From a virus, in the IMG/VR virus record IMGVR_UViG_3300049855_000410, positions 1 to 42,833 of that record: a stretch of DNA of 42,833 nt; one strand, given 5' to 3'. This document shows, piece after piece, positions 29,815-39,033 of this stretch (its first letter is position 1; every line of letters starts with the position of its first letter). The notes below the pieces were generated by a model. That model saw only the letters and a program-made list of their open reading frames with translations. It was not told where the DNA came from and made no database searches. Made by a program: the position numbers and the translations under genes.

Positions 29815-31685
29815 GCAATAAGTCCTCCACTATGTCCGACTCGTTTAATGGCCGACGGCTCTTTCCTTTGAACAGCGCCTGGATCTAAGTACCCTATTGT
29901 AGCTGTTCCATCGAATGTGCCTGGATAGGCCGTAGCTCTAACTGCGGTTCCTATTCCGAAATTTTTTCCGATTTGTATAGTCCAAACCTTATCTGCGGTG
30001 GCGTTAGTGCCCGGAGCAACATTTAATGTTACTGTTGTAGAAGTGTGTGCAGTAATTAAATAGCTTCCTACTGTAACCCCAGTGCCGCTGTGAATTTGTA
30101 GATAATCCACATTATCAGTCACTGTAGAAAAGTCCCCGCCAGACTGGGTTAATACGGATCCAGAAGTAGTTGCGGTAGATCCCGTTAACTCTGAAATACT
30201 TACAAAATTTGGGTTTGTTCCGACTATATCAGCGGTCCCTAAAACATAGCTGGATGCGGCGGTAGTATTATTGTAATAAACGTTGTAATTAGAGAGCCCA
30301 CTCGGACTAAGGACTGAGTTCGATACCCCTGTTGTACAGTTAGCTACAATATTGTTTAGCATATGCACTTGCAATGCCGTTATACTTACACCCGTACCTC
30401 GCTGCGTATTATAACCATATATGGTATTATTAGCTAGTATTGGGGTACCGGATGTTAAACTAAATCCCGCTGTTCTGCATGTGGTGATTAAATTATGATT
30501 AAATCTGTGCCTTGTTGATATAGATGATAATCCAGTGGAACAATCGTGAATATAACATCCATGTATTTGGACATCATTCGCTGCAACACTTATACCAACC
30601 CCAAATTGTGAAACAAACTCACATCCATAGATTAACGTAGATGCCCCAACAGTTAATGCCGATCTACCTGCAGTTGTTGAGGTATTTATAAGTTTACAAA
30701 AGCGCAGTACAGACTGTGTACCTATCGTCAGTGAAGTACTGGCTGTGGCGGTAACGATAATAAACTCTAATTGCCAAAACTGACCTACAGTAAAAGTGTT
30801 CGTTCCAGCAGAGATCGTAGGGGCTGACGACGACGTACCAAACGGTGTCGGATTATCCCCTCTTACTGTGTTATACCCAATCACTATAATAGGAGCTGTT
30901 ATAGTGGAGCTAGTAGATGCGACCGAAATTGCCTCTCCTACTGTATAGGATCCATTTTTGTAAAAAATGAAGTTTCCACCTATAACGGCTTCAAGAAAGT
31001 CATCGTCTAATGTGGAGTTGAATGACATCGCTCCACCCACATATCCGGTTGTATTTACAGACGCAGTCCCTGTATTGGGTGTTCGATCTAAAACAACAGT
31101 TGTTGCATTGGTATATGATACAATCTCATACCAACCTACAATTCCAAATCCACCGGTTCCTGTAGTCGTTTGATGAAAAATATTTCCCACCATAACTGGT
31201 GTAAACCCGGCTGTAGCTGATGTAAGGGTGGTAGATGCTCCAACAGCGTTGAAGTCAGCAACAGCACTAATCTTCGCTGTTGTAAGTGGAGAATAATCTA
31301 CACCAAATGTCCCGCTCGTAGGTGTTCCAACTGTCGCACATCCCGCGACTGTATTCGGAATGTATCTGTTATATGTAGATGAATACTGGCTAGCCTCTCC
31401 GATCGCTGCAGAGAGTGTGGCCTTATTTGATGCTACTGATGCTATTAGATAAAACCCGGGCGTCCAGTTAGTCCCAGATTTAATATAAACATAAGCACCG
31501 ACATCTCCCGCCACAAAATTATATGTTGCAGAAGATACAACAGGAGAATTTGTGTTGGCTGTATTTGAGTCGGTGGTGAGATCTGTAAGCATATTGGCGT
31601 TAGCAGTATTAAATCCACCGCCATTAACATTGCCAGCAGTAGCGGATGCATTACAAGACCATACAGTAGAGGCGCCTAGAGCCAT
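29811..31685 (-). CDS. beta-helix tail spike protein
   Basis: A 624-aa protein. Residues about 200-480 have the repetitive pattern of a right-handed parallel beta-helix (NDVQIHGCYIHDCSTGLSSI, HNLITTCRTAGFSL, VHMLNNIVANCTTGV). The N-terminal 130 residues carry repeated VxSATYNFVAGDVGAYVYI-type strands, and a related FSTVTDNVDYLQIHSGTGV module lies near the C-terminus. Tail spikes of this fold bind and often cut surface polysaccharide; I see no specific catalytic pattern. Confidence 0.65.
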   Translation of the reverse strand: MALGASTVWSCNASATAGNVNGGGFNTANANMLTDLTTDSNTANTNSPVVSSATYNFVAGDVGAYVYIKSGTNWTPGFYLIASVASNKATLSAAIGEASQYSSTYNRYIPNTVAGCATVGTPTSGTFGVDYSPLTTAKISAVADFNAVGASTTLTSATAGFTPVMVGNIFHQTTTGTGGFGIVGWYEIVSYTNATTVVLDRTPNTGTASVNTTGYVGGAMSFNSTLDDDFLEAVIGGNFIFYKNGSYTVGEAISVASTSSTITAPIIVIGYNTVRGDNPTPFGTSSSAPTISAGTNTFTVGQFWQLEFIIVTATASTSLTIGTQSVLRFCKLINTSTTAGRSALTVGASTLIYGCEFVSQFGVGISVAANDVQIHGCYIHDCSTGLSSISTRHRFNHNLITTCRTAGFSLTSGTPILANNTIYGYNTQRGTGVSITALQVHMLNNIVANCTTGVSNSVLSPSGLSNYNVYYNNTTAASSYVLGTADIVGTNPNFVSISELTGSTATTSGSVLTQSGGDFSTVTDNVDYLQIHSGTGVTVGSYLITAHTSTTVTLNVAPGTNATADKVWTIQIGKNFGIGTAVRATAYPGTFDGTATIGYLDPGAVQRKEPSAIKRVGHSGGLIA

Positions 31686-32002
31686 TAGCCAATCCTCTCC
31701 ATTGGGTTGCCGTCGTTATCTAACCACCAATCAAAACCATCGTTCTGAACCTGAAATTTTCGGGTGTCACAATCTATTAATGTAACTCCATTAGGAACTA
31801 TAACATTATTTAATTGACACTTAATAAAAGTCGTGCCTGATAAATCCGACGGCAGTACTGTTGAATTAGGCTTTTCATTATAAAACGAAGATGCGTAAAT
31901 TACGCACCCTTTCATATCTACGCAGGATGTTAGATCTCTGTTTGGCCAGACCTTATTGGAGTATTTTTCTGAAATACTATATTCAATACCGTTGTATATC
32001 AT
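31685..32002 (-). CDS. hypothetical virion-associated protein (105 aa)
   Basis: A 105-aa protein with pentapeptide-like turns (GCVIYASSFYNE, GTTFIKCQLNNVIVPNGV) and a Trp/Asp-rich end. Similar small proteins lie beside spike or fibre genes. It overlaps the spike gene by one base (TAATG type). No family is certain. Confidence 0.55.
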   Translation of the reverse strand: MIYNGIEYSISEKYSNKVWPNRDLTSCVDMKGCVIYASSFYNEKPNSTVLPSDLSGTTFIKCQLNNVIVPNGVTLIDCDTRKFQVQNDGFDWWLDNDGNPMERIG

Positions 32003-32003
32003 A

Positions 32004-32756
32004 CTAAGTTCTACTTATTTTTAACACCAATGTACACTTTTGTATAGTGGAAACTGAATCAATATTAAATCTAAGCGTATCGCCTGCGGATATAGAGGTG
32101 GTCCAACCTGTTAAGGTTGAGTCTTTTGCTTTAGTGGTTGCGCTGATTGTGGGTTTTGCAGAGGCGGTGATTGAATCTGCTCCAGTTGGAGGGTAGTTAG
32201 CATACGTGTCTTTCCAAATATCCCACACAATCGATCCACTTTGATCAGCTAATAGAGTGACTTGTTGGATAGTGCCTGCAAAATCAAGGGCTACGTCCCC
32301 TTTAATGCCTGTAGTAATGGCACTTCCACCACCATCTACAATAAAAACAAGATCAACTACTCTAGTCGTTGTACCTAGTTTGAGGTTAATGGAATCAGTT
32401 GAGCTATCTCCAATTACTTGAATAGAACTATCGGATGAAGTTAGAGTAAGGGTGTCATTTGGTTGATCGGCGGTGGGGGCTGTTCCGCTGTCCGGTTGTA
32501 TAATTCCAAATGAGTTGCCTGCTGCCGCAATTGTGGATAGATTTATAGTTTGATCTGTATCAATGTCGACTTCAAGAGTTACTGTGGCAGGCGTGGTTGA
32601 TACTGGGGATACGTTAAACTTAACTTGTTTAAGTGGCTGAACGTCATCGGCCACCGCAAAGTCACTTTCAGCAAACACCCCTGTAACATCGCTATCCCAA
32701 CGATCTGTTTTTTCAGAATAAACTATTTGGCCGTTGCCGTTTTTAGTTATTGGCAT
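32004..32756 (-). CDS. fibre-like beta-rich protein (250 aa)
   Basis: A 250-aa protein, almost wholly beta with many Thr, Ser and Asp (for example TLTSSDSSIQVIGDSSTDSI). The last 100 residues (FAGTIQQVTLLADQSGSIVW, ending CTLVLKISR) resemble a C-terminal jelly-roll domain seen in phage head fibres and decoration proteins. Likely an exposed virion protein. Confidence 0.55.
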   Translation of the reverse strand: MPITKNGNGQIVYSEKTDRWDSDVTGVFAESDFAVADDVQPLKQVKFNVSPVSTTPATVTLEVDIDTDQTINLSTIAAAGNSFGIIQPDSGTAPTADQPNDTLTLTSSDSSIQVIGDSSTDSINLKLGTTTRVVDLVFIVDGGGSAITTGIKGDVALDFAGTIQQVTLLADQSGSIVWDIWKDTYANYPPTGADSITASAKPTISATTKAKDSTLTGWTTSISAGDTLRFNIDSVSTIQKCTLVLKISRT

Positions 32757-32765
32757 GAAATTTGC

Positions 32766-32969
32766 CTATTTTTTCTTCGGAGCTTTATGAGGCTGTTCAG
32801 ATCCTTCTTTAGCTTCTTTCATTCCTTCTTGTTCACCTGCTTCAAATTCAGCAGATTCGGCTTCTTCGTGAGCCTTGGATTCTTTTTTAGCTTTAATTTT
32901 AGCGACGCGCTTTTTTTCACCCTCGTCTGCTAATTTTGCTGCACCGTTTAAAATTTCTTTAATTTTCAT
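32766..32969 (-). CDS. highly charged small protein (67 aa)
   Basis: A 67-aa protein made mainly of Lys, Glu, Ala and Gln, predicted as one long helix. It lies immediately after the capsid gene and its terminator. It could be an internal core or DNA-binding protein. No family recognised. Confidence 0.55.
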   Translation of the reverse strand: MKIKEILNGAAKLADEGEKKRVAKIKAKKESKAHEEAESAEFEAGEQEGMKEAKEGSEQPHKAPKKK

Positions 32970-32970
32970 A

Positions 32971-33007
32971 ATATAAAAGTGGGGCAGATATTTAAAGGCG
33001 CTGCCCC
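32971..33007 (-). terminator. terminator after the major capsid gene
   Basis: GGGGCAG (32981-32987) pairs with CTGCCCC (33001-33007). Read leftward the stem is followed by ACTTTTATAT, a short U-run, 40-odd bases beyond the capsid stop. This would reduce transcription of the genes after the abundant capsid message. Confidence 0.65.
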
Positions 33008-33013
33008 GCCGCC

Positions 33014-33049
33014 TTAGCTAGTCAGTTAGCTAGTCAGTTAGCTACTCAG
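33014..33049 (-). repeat. three 12-bp repeats forming an all-frame stop-codon array
   Basis: TTAGCTAGTCAG occurs at 33014-33025 and 33026-33037, and TTAGCTACTCAG at 33038-33049. On the coding (minus) strand the repeats read TGA-G-TAG-C-TAA-C-TGA-C-TAG-C-TAA and so on, nine stop codons, one every 4 bases from the second on, directly after the natural TGA of the capsid gene (33053-33051). The period of 4 moves through all three frames. Confidence 0.85.
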
Positions 33050-33050
33050 A

Positions 33051-34262
33051 TCAGCTTACGCCTGTTGGCACTGCTAGAGAAACGATCTTGCCGTGAGCAT
33101 TTCGTTTTCCAGTACCGATGTTGCAATAGTGTCTCCAGTAAGCTTGGAACTTGTCGAAGTTCGAAGCACGGAGGAACTCATCGCTACCGTCGTGACGGCC
33201 CATTTCCATAGCCTTAAGCTCATATTTTTGGATGTGCTTAAGAGTAAGAGCATAGACAACGTCAGCTTGACAGTCGATGTCTTTCCACAGCTCTTTTCCA
33301 TTGAAAGAGAGCTTGGTAAAGCCACTGTCAGCAGCCTGCGTATCATTGTATCGTTTCTGAGGAACAACGATATCAAGATATTTGCGGGCTTGGCGAGGAT
33401 GAATGATCAACTTATCTGGCTCTTCACCGCCCAATACCATAACATCGTCAATTAAACGTTGTAATAGATCGGAAGTGAGGTTAGCACTAGATGCGCTGAT
33501 TCTTCGTGCTCTCCAAATTCTTTTTGAAGAAGCATCCAAGCTTTCGAAAGTGGTGAGATCAGTAGAATCGTCAACGATTCCTCGTAATCCCATCATTTCT
33601 TTACCGTCGGAAGCAGCACTGTCTCTGACATTCTCTTTTACGAGAGCATCAGTAGTAATCAAAGCTGCGCCGATTGAAGTTGAGAAAAACACAACATTGT
33701 TCACTTTATCGACATCGGAGATGCGGATAGAATCAACAGTCTTCGTTGCGCCATTAAAAATATCAATGACCATATTTGCACGAAGATATTGTGCGCTGTC
33801 TACTGTAAAAGACGTGAGGTTGGAAGCACTGTTCTGAGCTGGTGAGCAAAGAAGACCGTTTCCAAGACCATAGAACTGTCTGTTCTCATCTTTCAATAGA
33901 CGTTGTTTTGCCATGTCGAGCTCTTCAACAACTACGTTGATAAAAGCTTCTTCATCAGAATTAGCTGCTTCTGCAATAAGTCCTGAGAACTCGATTGGAG
34001 CAACCAATACTTTAGGCGATACAACGAATTGCTGATAGGATTCGTTATCAATGGTACGGAATTGTTCCGTTTCATTAATAGCACCTACAGATTCGTTACC
34101 ATATTCATTAATAGCACCATAATACCCAGCTCCGCCTGGATTATACTTAGCAAGTGACTTGCGAAGTTCATCCATAGCACGGGCTTTGAGATTCTGCTGC
34201 TTTTCATATTCTCCGTAAACTCTCTTTAGAGCGCCAACGGAGGCTGATAGACTTGCACCCAT
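33051..34262 (-). CDS. major capsid protein
   Basis: A 403-aa protein. Its order after scaffold and portal, length, and pattern fit HK97-fold/N4-gp56-like major capsid proteins: a charged N-terminal helix, then an acidic spine helix (EAFINVVVEELDMAKQRLLK), a long beta-rich centre and a P-domain end (KLIIHPRQARKYLDIVVPQ). It starts behind AAGGAA. It forms the head shell. The gene ends in an unusual stop-codon array and terminator. Confidence 0.75.
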   Translation of the reverse strand: MGASLSASVGALKRVYGEYEKQQNLKARAMDELRKSLAKYNPGGAGYYGAINEYGNESVGAINETEQFRTIDNESYQQFVVSPKVLVAPIEFSGLIAEAANSDEEAFINVVVEELDMAKQRLLKDENRQFYGLGNGLLCSPAQNSASNLTSFTVDSAQYLRANMVIDIFNGATKTVDSIRISDVDKVNNVVFFSTSIGAALITTDALVKENVRDSAASDGKEMMGLRGIVDDSTDLTTFESLDASSKRIWRARRISASSANLTSDLLQRLIDDVMVLGGEEPDKLIIHPRQARKYLDIVVPQKRYNDTQAADSGFTKLSFNGKELWKDIDCQADVVYALTLKHIQKYELKAMEMGRHDGSDEFLRASNFDKFQAYWRHYCNIGTGKRNAHGKIVSLAVPTGVS

Positions 34263-34279
34263 GTTATTTCCTTATTAAA

Positions 34280-35074
34280 CTAAAGATCGCTTTCTGCTTT
34301 CGATAGTTGTAATGCTCGTTTGACTAATTGCTGTCTGGCTTCGAACGGATCTTTTGAGAACTCAAAGTCCTTTCCTGGACTTACAGTCTTGCCCTTAGAC
34401 GAAGGGGGCGTTTTAGCGTCTGATTTTTTAGACTGTGTGTAAGATGCGCGTTCAGATCGTTTAATATCTTCAAGAAGCTTTGAATAACTATCGTGGATTT
34501 CATTATAGTACTTTGTAATATCAGATTCACTCTTGATTTTACCAGTACGATATGCTAAATCCATTTCTGCGTTATACTTCGCCTGAAGAGACGGGCTTAC
34601 GTTTTTTTCTGTATGTAAAGAATTAATCTTTGCTACAGCGTTATTAACAAAAGCCTGTTGCTCCATCTGCTGCAGTTGTTGCTGCAACTTCTCTACGGTG
34701 GGCATAACAGAGTTTAAACGCTCCATTCTCTCACCGAATTCAGGGTCAATGCCTTTCAAACGCTCAATCAGGGCATCCTTTTCCTGAGATTGGGTCTTGG
34801 GCTGAGATAACTCTTGTAATCTCTTCTCAAGCTGAGCATATTGACGACCTAGCTCTTCCCGAGCTGATCTTTCTGCCTTAAGCTCTTGATCCCTTTCCAC
34901 CCATCTTGGGTGTTTATGAAAAGGAACGTTGTCTTCCGAGCTTTGTTGTTTTGATTCCGTGGCAGTAGCTTCTTTCGAAGGTGCTGCCTCCTCCTGTACA
35001 GGTGTTTCGGGAGCCGCAGACGAGGACTCCTCGGACGTTACGTCTACTGTTTGTTCGATTTCCTGTTCTTCCAT
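34280..35074 (-). CDS. scaffolding protein
   Basis: A 264-aa, very acidic and Gln/Glu/Ser-rich protein with long coiled coils (residues 60-150) and a basic C-terminus (KRALQLSKAES). This is the standard character of a podovirus scaffold, which directs procapsid assembly and is then removed. It lies directly upstream of the capsid gene. Confidence 0.7.
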   Translation of the reverse strand: MEEQEIEQTVDVTSEESSSAAPETPVQEEAAPSKEATATESKQQSSEDNVPFHKHPRWVERDQELKAERSAREELGRQYAQLEKRLQELSQPKTQSQEKDALIERLKGIDPEFGERMERLNSVMPTVEKLQQQLQQMEQQAFVNNAVAKINSLHTEKNVSPSLQAKYNAEMDLAYRTGKIKSESDITKYYNEIHDSYSKLLEDIKRSERASYTQSKKSDAKTPPSSKGKTVSPGKDFEFSKDPFEARQQLVKRALQLSKAESDL

Positions 35075-35215
35075 ATTTGGCCTCTTTACGTCTATTGACC
35101 CGGACGAGGGGCCGCTGGCTTAGCGGGTCGATTTCCTTATTCCCTAACATTACCTAGATCGACAGTTCATCGGTAATCCGGGTGGGAGGATGAGCCCCGT
35201 TGCATCCTAAAAACT
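35075..35215 (-). other. structured leader between glycosyltransferase and scaffold genes
   Basis: No gene is seen. On the minus strand it holds AGGATG/CATCCT (35187-35208) and two competing stems near the scaffold start: CCGCT/AGCGG (35112-35126) and GACCCG/CGGGTC (35097-35129). These could be an RNA processing site or translational control ahead of scaffold and capsid. No clear -10/-35 was found. Confidence 0.45.
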
Positions 35216-36034
35216 TTATGGTAGTATTAGGCCACCTTTGCTTACGCGCGCGCCAGTTTCCGGTGTTCTTTGACTTTCTTTACGACCTGCGTCTTTACCT
35301 GCCTGAAACGCTGCCCGAACCGCAGCCTCAACTTTATTCTTAATATCCCGGTCATATGAAAGGACTGCCTTGTTGGCGTACTCGATAGCATAATTATTCA
35401 TCTCCAATAAACAAAGAGACTTAACATGCTTACACACCATGCTATAATCTGTAAAAAATTTAATTCCGAGCTTCTGTAATTTTAAACAGAAACCAAGATC
35501 CTCGCCTTCAATCAATCGTCGATCATCTGGGCTATACTTATGTTCAAAATAAGGTCTGTCTAGCTTAGCGAATACCGATCGCTTTAAAAAGACACATCCA
35601 GTAGCAAGACCGTCTACAAAATCCGTTCCTTCGTATGGTATACGCCCAACAGGAGCTAAACCAACGCCATTTGAGCCAGCATAAGCCGTAAAAAGGATTT
35701 GGCGATTATCCTCTCCGGGTTGAGCGATAAAAATAGGGTAGGGAGCGCCAGCCACTTCCCATTTATCCTGGTGAAGAGTGACTAGATCTAAAACGTGTCT
35801 TTGTGGCACTACATCACTATCAAGCATCCAAAGAATATCACAGTCGGACGCTAAAAATTCTTCAACTACGCCATTTCGAGCGAAGTCGTGAAAAATACGT
35901 TGAACTAGTTTTTCTGGAAAAACAAATTCAATATCATCGGCATATCGTTTTTGCAGTTCCCTAAGCATGTAGTTTTGTGAATCAACTACGGTTCCTACAG
36001 TAGGAAATCCACAATAGACCTTCGTCTTAGCCAT
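35216..36034 (-). CDS. GT-A type glycosyltransferase-like protein
   Basis: A 272-aa protein. CDILWMLDSDVVP holds the D-x-D metal motif of GT-A glycosyltransferases, with a VAGAPYPI acceptor-site strand and GEDLGFCLKLQKLGIKFFTD (E-D-x-x-F in the catalytic region). It starts 8 bases inside the portal gene's end. Being inside the capsid operon, it may glycosylate a virion protein, DNA, or the host surface. The enzyme class is fairly sure, the substrate unknown. Confidence 0.75.
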   Translation of the reverse strand: MAKTKVYCGFPTVGTVVDSQNYMLRELQKRYADDIEFVFPEKLVQRIFHDFARNGVVEEFLASDCDILWMLDSDVVPQRHVLDLVTLHQDKWEVAGAPYPIFIAQPGEDNRQILFTAYAGSNGVGLAPVGRIPYEGTDFVDGLATGCVFLKRSVFAKLDRPYFEHKYSPDDRRLIEGEDLGFCLKLQKLGIKFFTDYSMVCKHVKSLCLLEMNNYAIEYANKAVLSYDRDIKNKVEAAVRAAFQAGKDAGRKESQRTPETGARVSKGGLILP

Positions 36035-38231
36035 TGCCGCCCTCTCCGGGAATCTTTAGATCTTGGCGCAAACTATCTGCCATCTTTTGTGAAACACCTT
36101 TTCCTTGACCTTCAATCGGTTTAGGATTAGAGCCAGAAGGCGTCTGTTGTGGCGGCTGACCAGTAACCATAGTTTCTAGCATCTGCTGTTGCTGCGCCAT
36201 TTGTTCCATTTGCTCATGTTGTTGATGGTGCATTAAAAATGCTTGCTGCACTTGATGCGGCAATTCTAAAAAGGATGGTTCCTTCATTCGGCGTTCTAAT
36301 ACTTGCTTGTGAACAGCGTGGTCATCAAACACTAAAACTATGGGTTGATTATCGGGGGATAACAGTGAGTCTTCTAGAAGATCGTTTTCCCATTCAGCGC
36401 GCTCTTTATCTGGATTAATGTCATAATCAAATCCAGTAATACCCATTTGGCGATTAAATTCGGCACGATTCTCAGGTTGGTCTAATGCTAACACGCCTAC
36501 TTGAGCGGCTTCCATCAACTGCGCTTGTTTAGCGGCCTGTAATTTAGGAATGTTACTGCCGGCTTCAACAATAACATTGCAATTATCGTATAAATCAGAT
36601 CCGATAAACTTGTCAAGGTCCCAGCCACAAAAAATATCGTCGCTCTTAGCTTTAAGACGGGCAATAAAGGCGGGGCGGGGCTCTTTATACTTATTTGCGA
36701 TAATCTTCAACTGTTTTTTCTGAGAATTCTCGATAAACTTCTTCCAACGATCCATAATTGGAAATAATTTACCAGTTCCTACTTCATACAGTAGGTTGAG
36801 GGCTGAAGCAGCTGTAACGCCGGGTGGTCGATCGCCCTTAAGAATATCTATGGCTCCGCTAATAGCCTTCATATCCTCACGACGTTGTTTTCTTTCTTCA
36901 AAGACGGTGATATCTACACCAGCTGCAGGGATAGTCTCCGGTTTAGCGCCGTCTGACGTACGATATACAATTTCCTGTCCAGGACGGCCTGTCCATTGTC
37001 CTGGAGCAACGCCGCTTCCTGCTGGAATAAGTCGTTGTGGAACGGCCATTGTTTTTCGAGCCAAAATTACTGTGGCATCAATACTATTAATTTGTTTTTG
37101 AATCTCAGTTAAGGCATCAAGAGGCGATTTACCCCAGAATCTACCTGGAACTAATTCCCAGCGGCACTCGCTATATGGGTGCCAATCTCCTAACTCTGTT
37201 CCTGAATAAGGGGACTCACCGGCATAAAGAACCTTACTAGCTGCTACAACCACCATACGCCCTCTTGGGTGCTTAAGAGATGGTCGCTCGTAGTATTCTT
37301 TGACGACGGCTGAATTGGTGAGAGAATTTTCTTCTCCGCCTGACGAAGAACCAAGTTCGGCTGTTGGCCAACCTTTCATGCCGCTTGAATTCTTCAGACG
37401 ATAGAAGCGGTGGAGAGATCCCGTAAGATTCCTCTCTTCTTTAACCTCTTCTACTTTGCCTGTATAGCCGTCGCCTTCTTTTCCGTAGGTCTCTTTGATC
37501 CAATCGAGAGTTTGGATAGAATATTCCATGATCCATTTTGCTTTATGTAGGTCAGTAGCTTGCGGATCAAGACAAATGCGATAAGGCTCGACAACATCGG
37601 TATTAACATCGCCTAACGGGATGTCCTCGTATTGTGGTTCTCCGGTTAGGGGGTCAACAGCTTGTTGCTGACCGCCGTCCGGAAGTTGTTCCATTTTAGG
37701 AATGTGGGCCATCGTAATCGTAGATGGATCCCAGTAATCTTTCTTAAATACCGTACCATAAACAAGAAGACATGATGCGGCATACTCATAATTATTTTGC
37801 TCTTGAAGAGCCTCATAATTACATTCTAGTATCAACTCAGCAATAGCGGCGCCTTTTTTATCTTTGTAGCGTCTAGAATTGGGACGAACAGAAGAACGTG
37901 GTTTATTTTTAATTAGATATGATTTTAGTGTCTGATAGTCATCGAACAGGTAATTCGTGACTGGTCGTGGGATGTACTCGTTTCCTTTTGAAACAGAGAG
38001 TCTCCGCCAAATTCCACCGGTCTCCGCTTGGCCATCCCATACGATCCACTGATCGCCGTCAAGCATCATGTGATTGCGGGACCAACCGTATGACAGTCGC
38101 GTTTTTACTGTAGAGTCTTGTTTATAAAACCCCTCAATACACGCAGCGAGTTGGTCGTGATCATTATCGTCAATGGCGGATATATCTAAATTATTGCCAC
38201 TGGCATTTTTGGAGATCGTTGGATCTGACAT
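36027..38231 (-). CDS. portal protein (P22/T7-type)
   Basis: A 734-aa portal. The segment ERKQRREDMKAISGAIDILK then VTAASALNLLYEVGTGKLFP is typical of P22-like portals (wing and stem helices). The C-terminus is Gln-rich (MEQMAQQQQMLE), as in long-barrel portals. It would form the 12-subunit ring through which DNA enters and leaves. Start codon overlaps the upstream stop (TAATG). Confidence 0.85.
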   Translation of the reverse strand: MSDPTISKNASGNNLDISAIDDNDHDQLAACIEGFYKQDSTVKTRLSYGWSRNHMMLDGDQWIVWDGQAETGGIWRRLSVSKGNEYIPRPVTNYLFDDYQTLKSYLIKNKPRSSVRPNSRRYKDKKGAAIAELILECNYEALQEQNNYEYAASCLLVYGTVFKKDYWDPSTITMAHIPKMEQLPDGGQQQAVDPLTGEPQYEDIPLGDVNTDVVEPYRICLDPQATDLHKAKWIMEYSIQTLDWIKETYGKEGDGYTGKVEEVKEERNLTGSLHRFYRLKNSSGMKGWPTAELGSSSGGEENSLTNSAVVKEYYERPSLKHPRGRMVVVAASKVLYAGESPYSGTELGDWHPYSECRWELVPGRFWGKSPLDALTEIQKQINSIDATVILARKTMAVPQRLIPAGSGVAPGQWTGRPGQEIVYRTSDGAKPETIPAAGVDITVFEERKQRREDMKAISGAIDILKGDRPPGVTAASALNLLYEVGTGKLFPIMDRWKKFIENSQKKQLKIIANKYKEPRPAFIARLKAKSDDIFCGWDLDKFIGSDLYDNCNVIVEAGSNIPKLQAAKQAQLMEAAQVGVLALDQPENRAEFNRQMGITGFDYDINPDKERAEWENDLLEDSLLSPDNQPIVLVFDDHAVHKQVLERRMKEPSFLELPHQVQQAFLMHHQQHEQMEQMAQQQQMLETMVTGQPPQQTPSGSNPKPIEGQGKGVSQKMADSLRQDLKIPGEGGNG

Positions 38232-38482
38232 TAATAGTTCCCAGCTAAGATGGCGTCAGCTTCGCGCTGCAATTCATCGAATTCTTTTTCTTGTTCTGGA
38301 GACAACGTAATAGGCTCTTGTTGTCCAGATAAAATCGCATCGGCTTCAACAGAAATGGGGTGAATGAAGCCAGCAGAGTGATTAGGAGGTAGGACCAATC
38401 GGCGCAGATCGTCTAATTGAGACTTAAGATCGACAATCCGACGGTCCTTTTCCTCACATACTCTGCATTTAAACAGCTTCAT
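38231..38482 (-). CDS. small CxxC coiled-coil protein (83 aa)
   Basis: An 83-aa protein with FKCRVCEEK (CxxC), a coiled coil (residues 12-30), and a duplicated motif VEADAILSG and READAILAG at about 47 and 73. It sits between the 87-aa gene and the portal. Function unknown; small proteins here often assist packaging. Confidence 0.55.
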   Translation of the reverse strand: MKLFKCRVCEEKDRRIVDLKSQLDDLRRLVLPPNHSAGFIHPISVEADAILSGQQEPITLSPEQEKEFDELQREADAILAGNY

Positions 38483-38490
38483 TTTTAAAT

Positions 38491-38754
38491 TTATCGGCCG
38501 AGAGCAATTACCTGTCCCATGCGGGTAGCGGCTGGATTAACAAAAGCTAGAGTAATAATGTTATCAGCGAAAGTAGGGGCGGCGGTAAGTGTTAAGCCTG
38601 AAACAATGCACCAGTCAACGCGAGCAAGACGGTCGCAGGTTACAGAACCTGAAGTATCGCCAGAAGCGACAGTGATGTCGATCAATTGTGCTTTAATAGG
38701 TCCTACTGAAAATGATCGGCCTTCATTTGAAGCATTGGATTGGGAAAGTGCCAT
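38491..38754 (-). CDS. small beta-rich protein (87 aa), decoration-type
   Basis: An 87-aa beta-rich protein (SGSVTCDRLARVDWCIVSGL). It has a strong AGGAG site. It is the first gene after the 38755-39207 control region, so it leads the portal-capsid operon. It may be a head decoration or assembly protein; no family certain. Confidence 0.5.
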   Translation of the reverse strand: MALSQSNASNEGRSFSVGPIKAQLIDITVASGDTSGSVTCDRLARVDWCIVSGLTLTAAPTFADNIITLAFVNPAATRMGQVIALGR

Positions 38755-39033
38755 TTTATTCTCCTTGCTTGGTGTTTAAGTCCACCTTGCGACTGAAAGG
38801 GGGCGTGGGGAGCTGAGTTTTGCTCGGCTTTATCCCACGACCGCTTTCTTTGTTATTAGGGATAATTTCATATGTCCCCCTATATACTATCCGGTCTATT
38901 GGGGACAATTATACAGGCCTTTAGATTTTTATGTGTATTTACTTGCACATAAATGCCCGTAGCTAATTTATTTAATAGTAAATTGGAGCGGTGTCTATTT
39001 TACTTACATTGCGGCTTAGTAAAGCAATCGTTA

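Noticed and set aside
33093-33837. Two long rightward frames (120 and 144 aa) opposite the capsid gene
   Set aside because: Antisense to a strongly supported capsid gene, without binding sites or promoter; frame openness follows from codon bias of the capsid gene.
36796-37101. 101-aa rightward frame opposite the portal gene
   Set aside because: Antisense shadow without a start signal inside the strongly supported portal gene.
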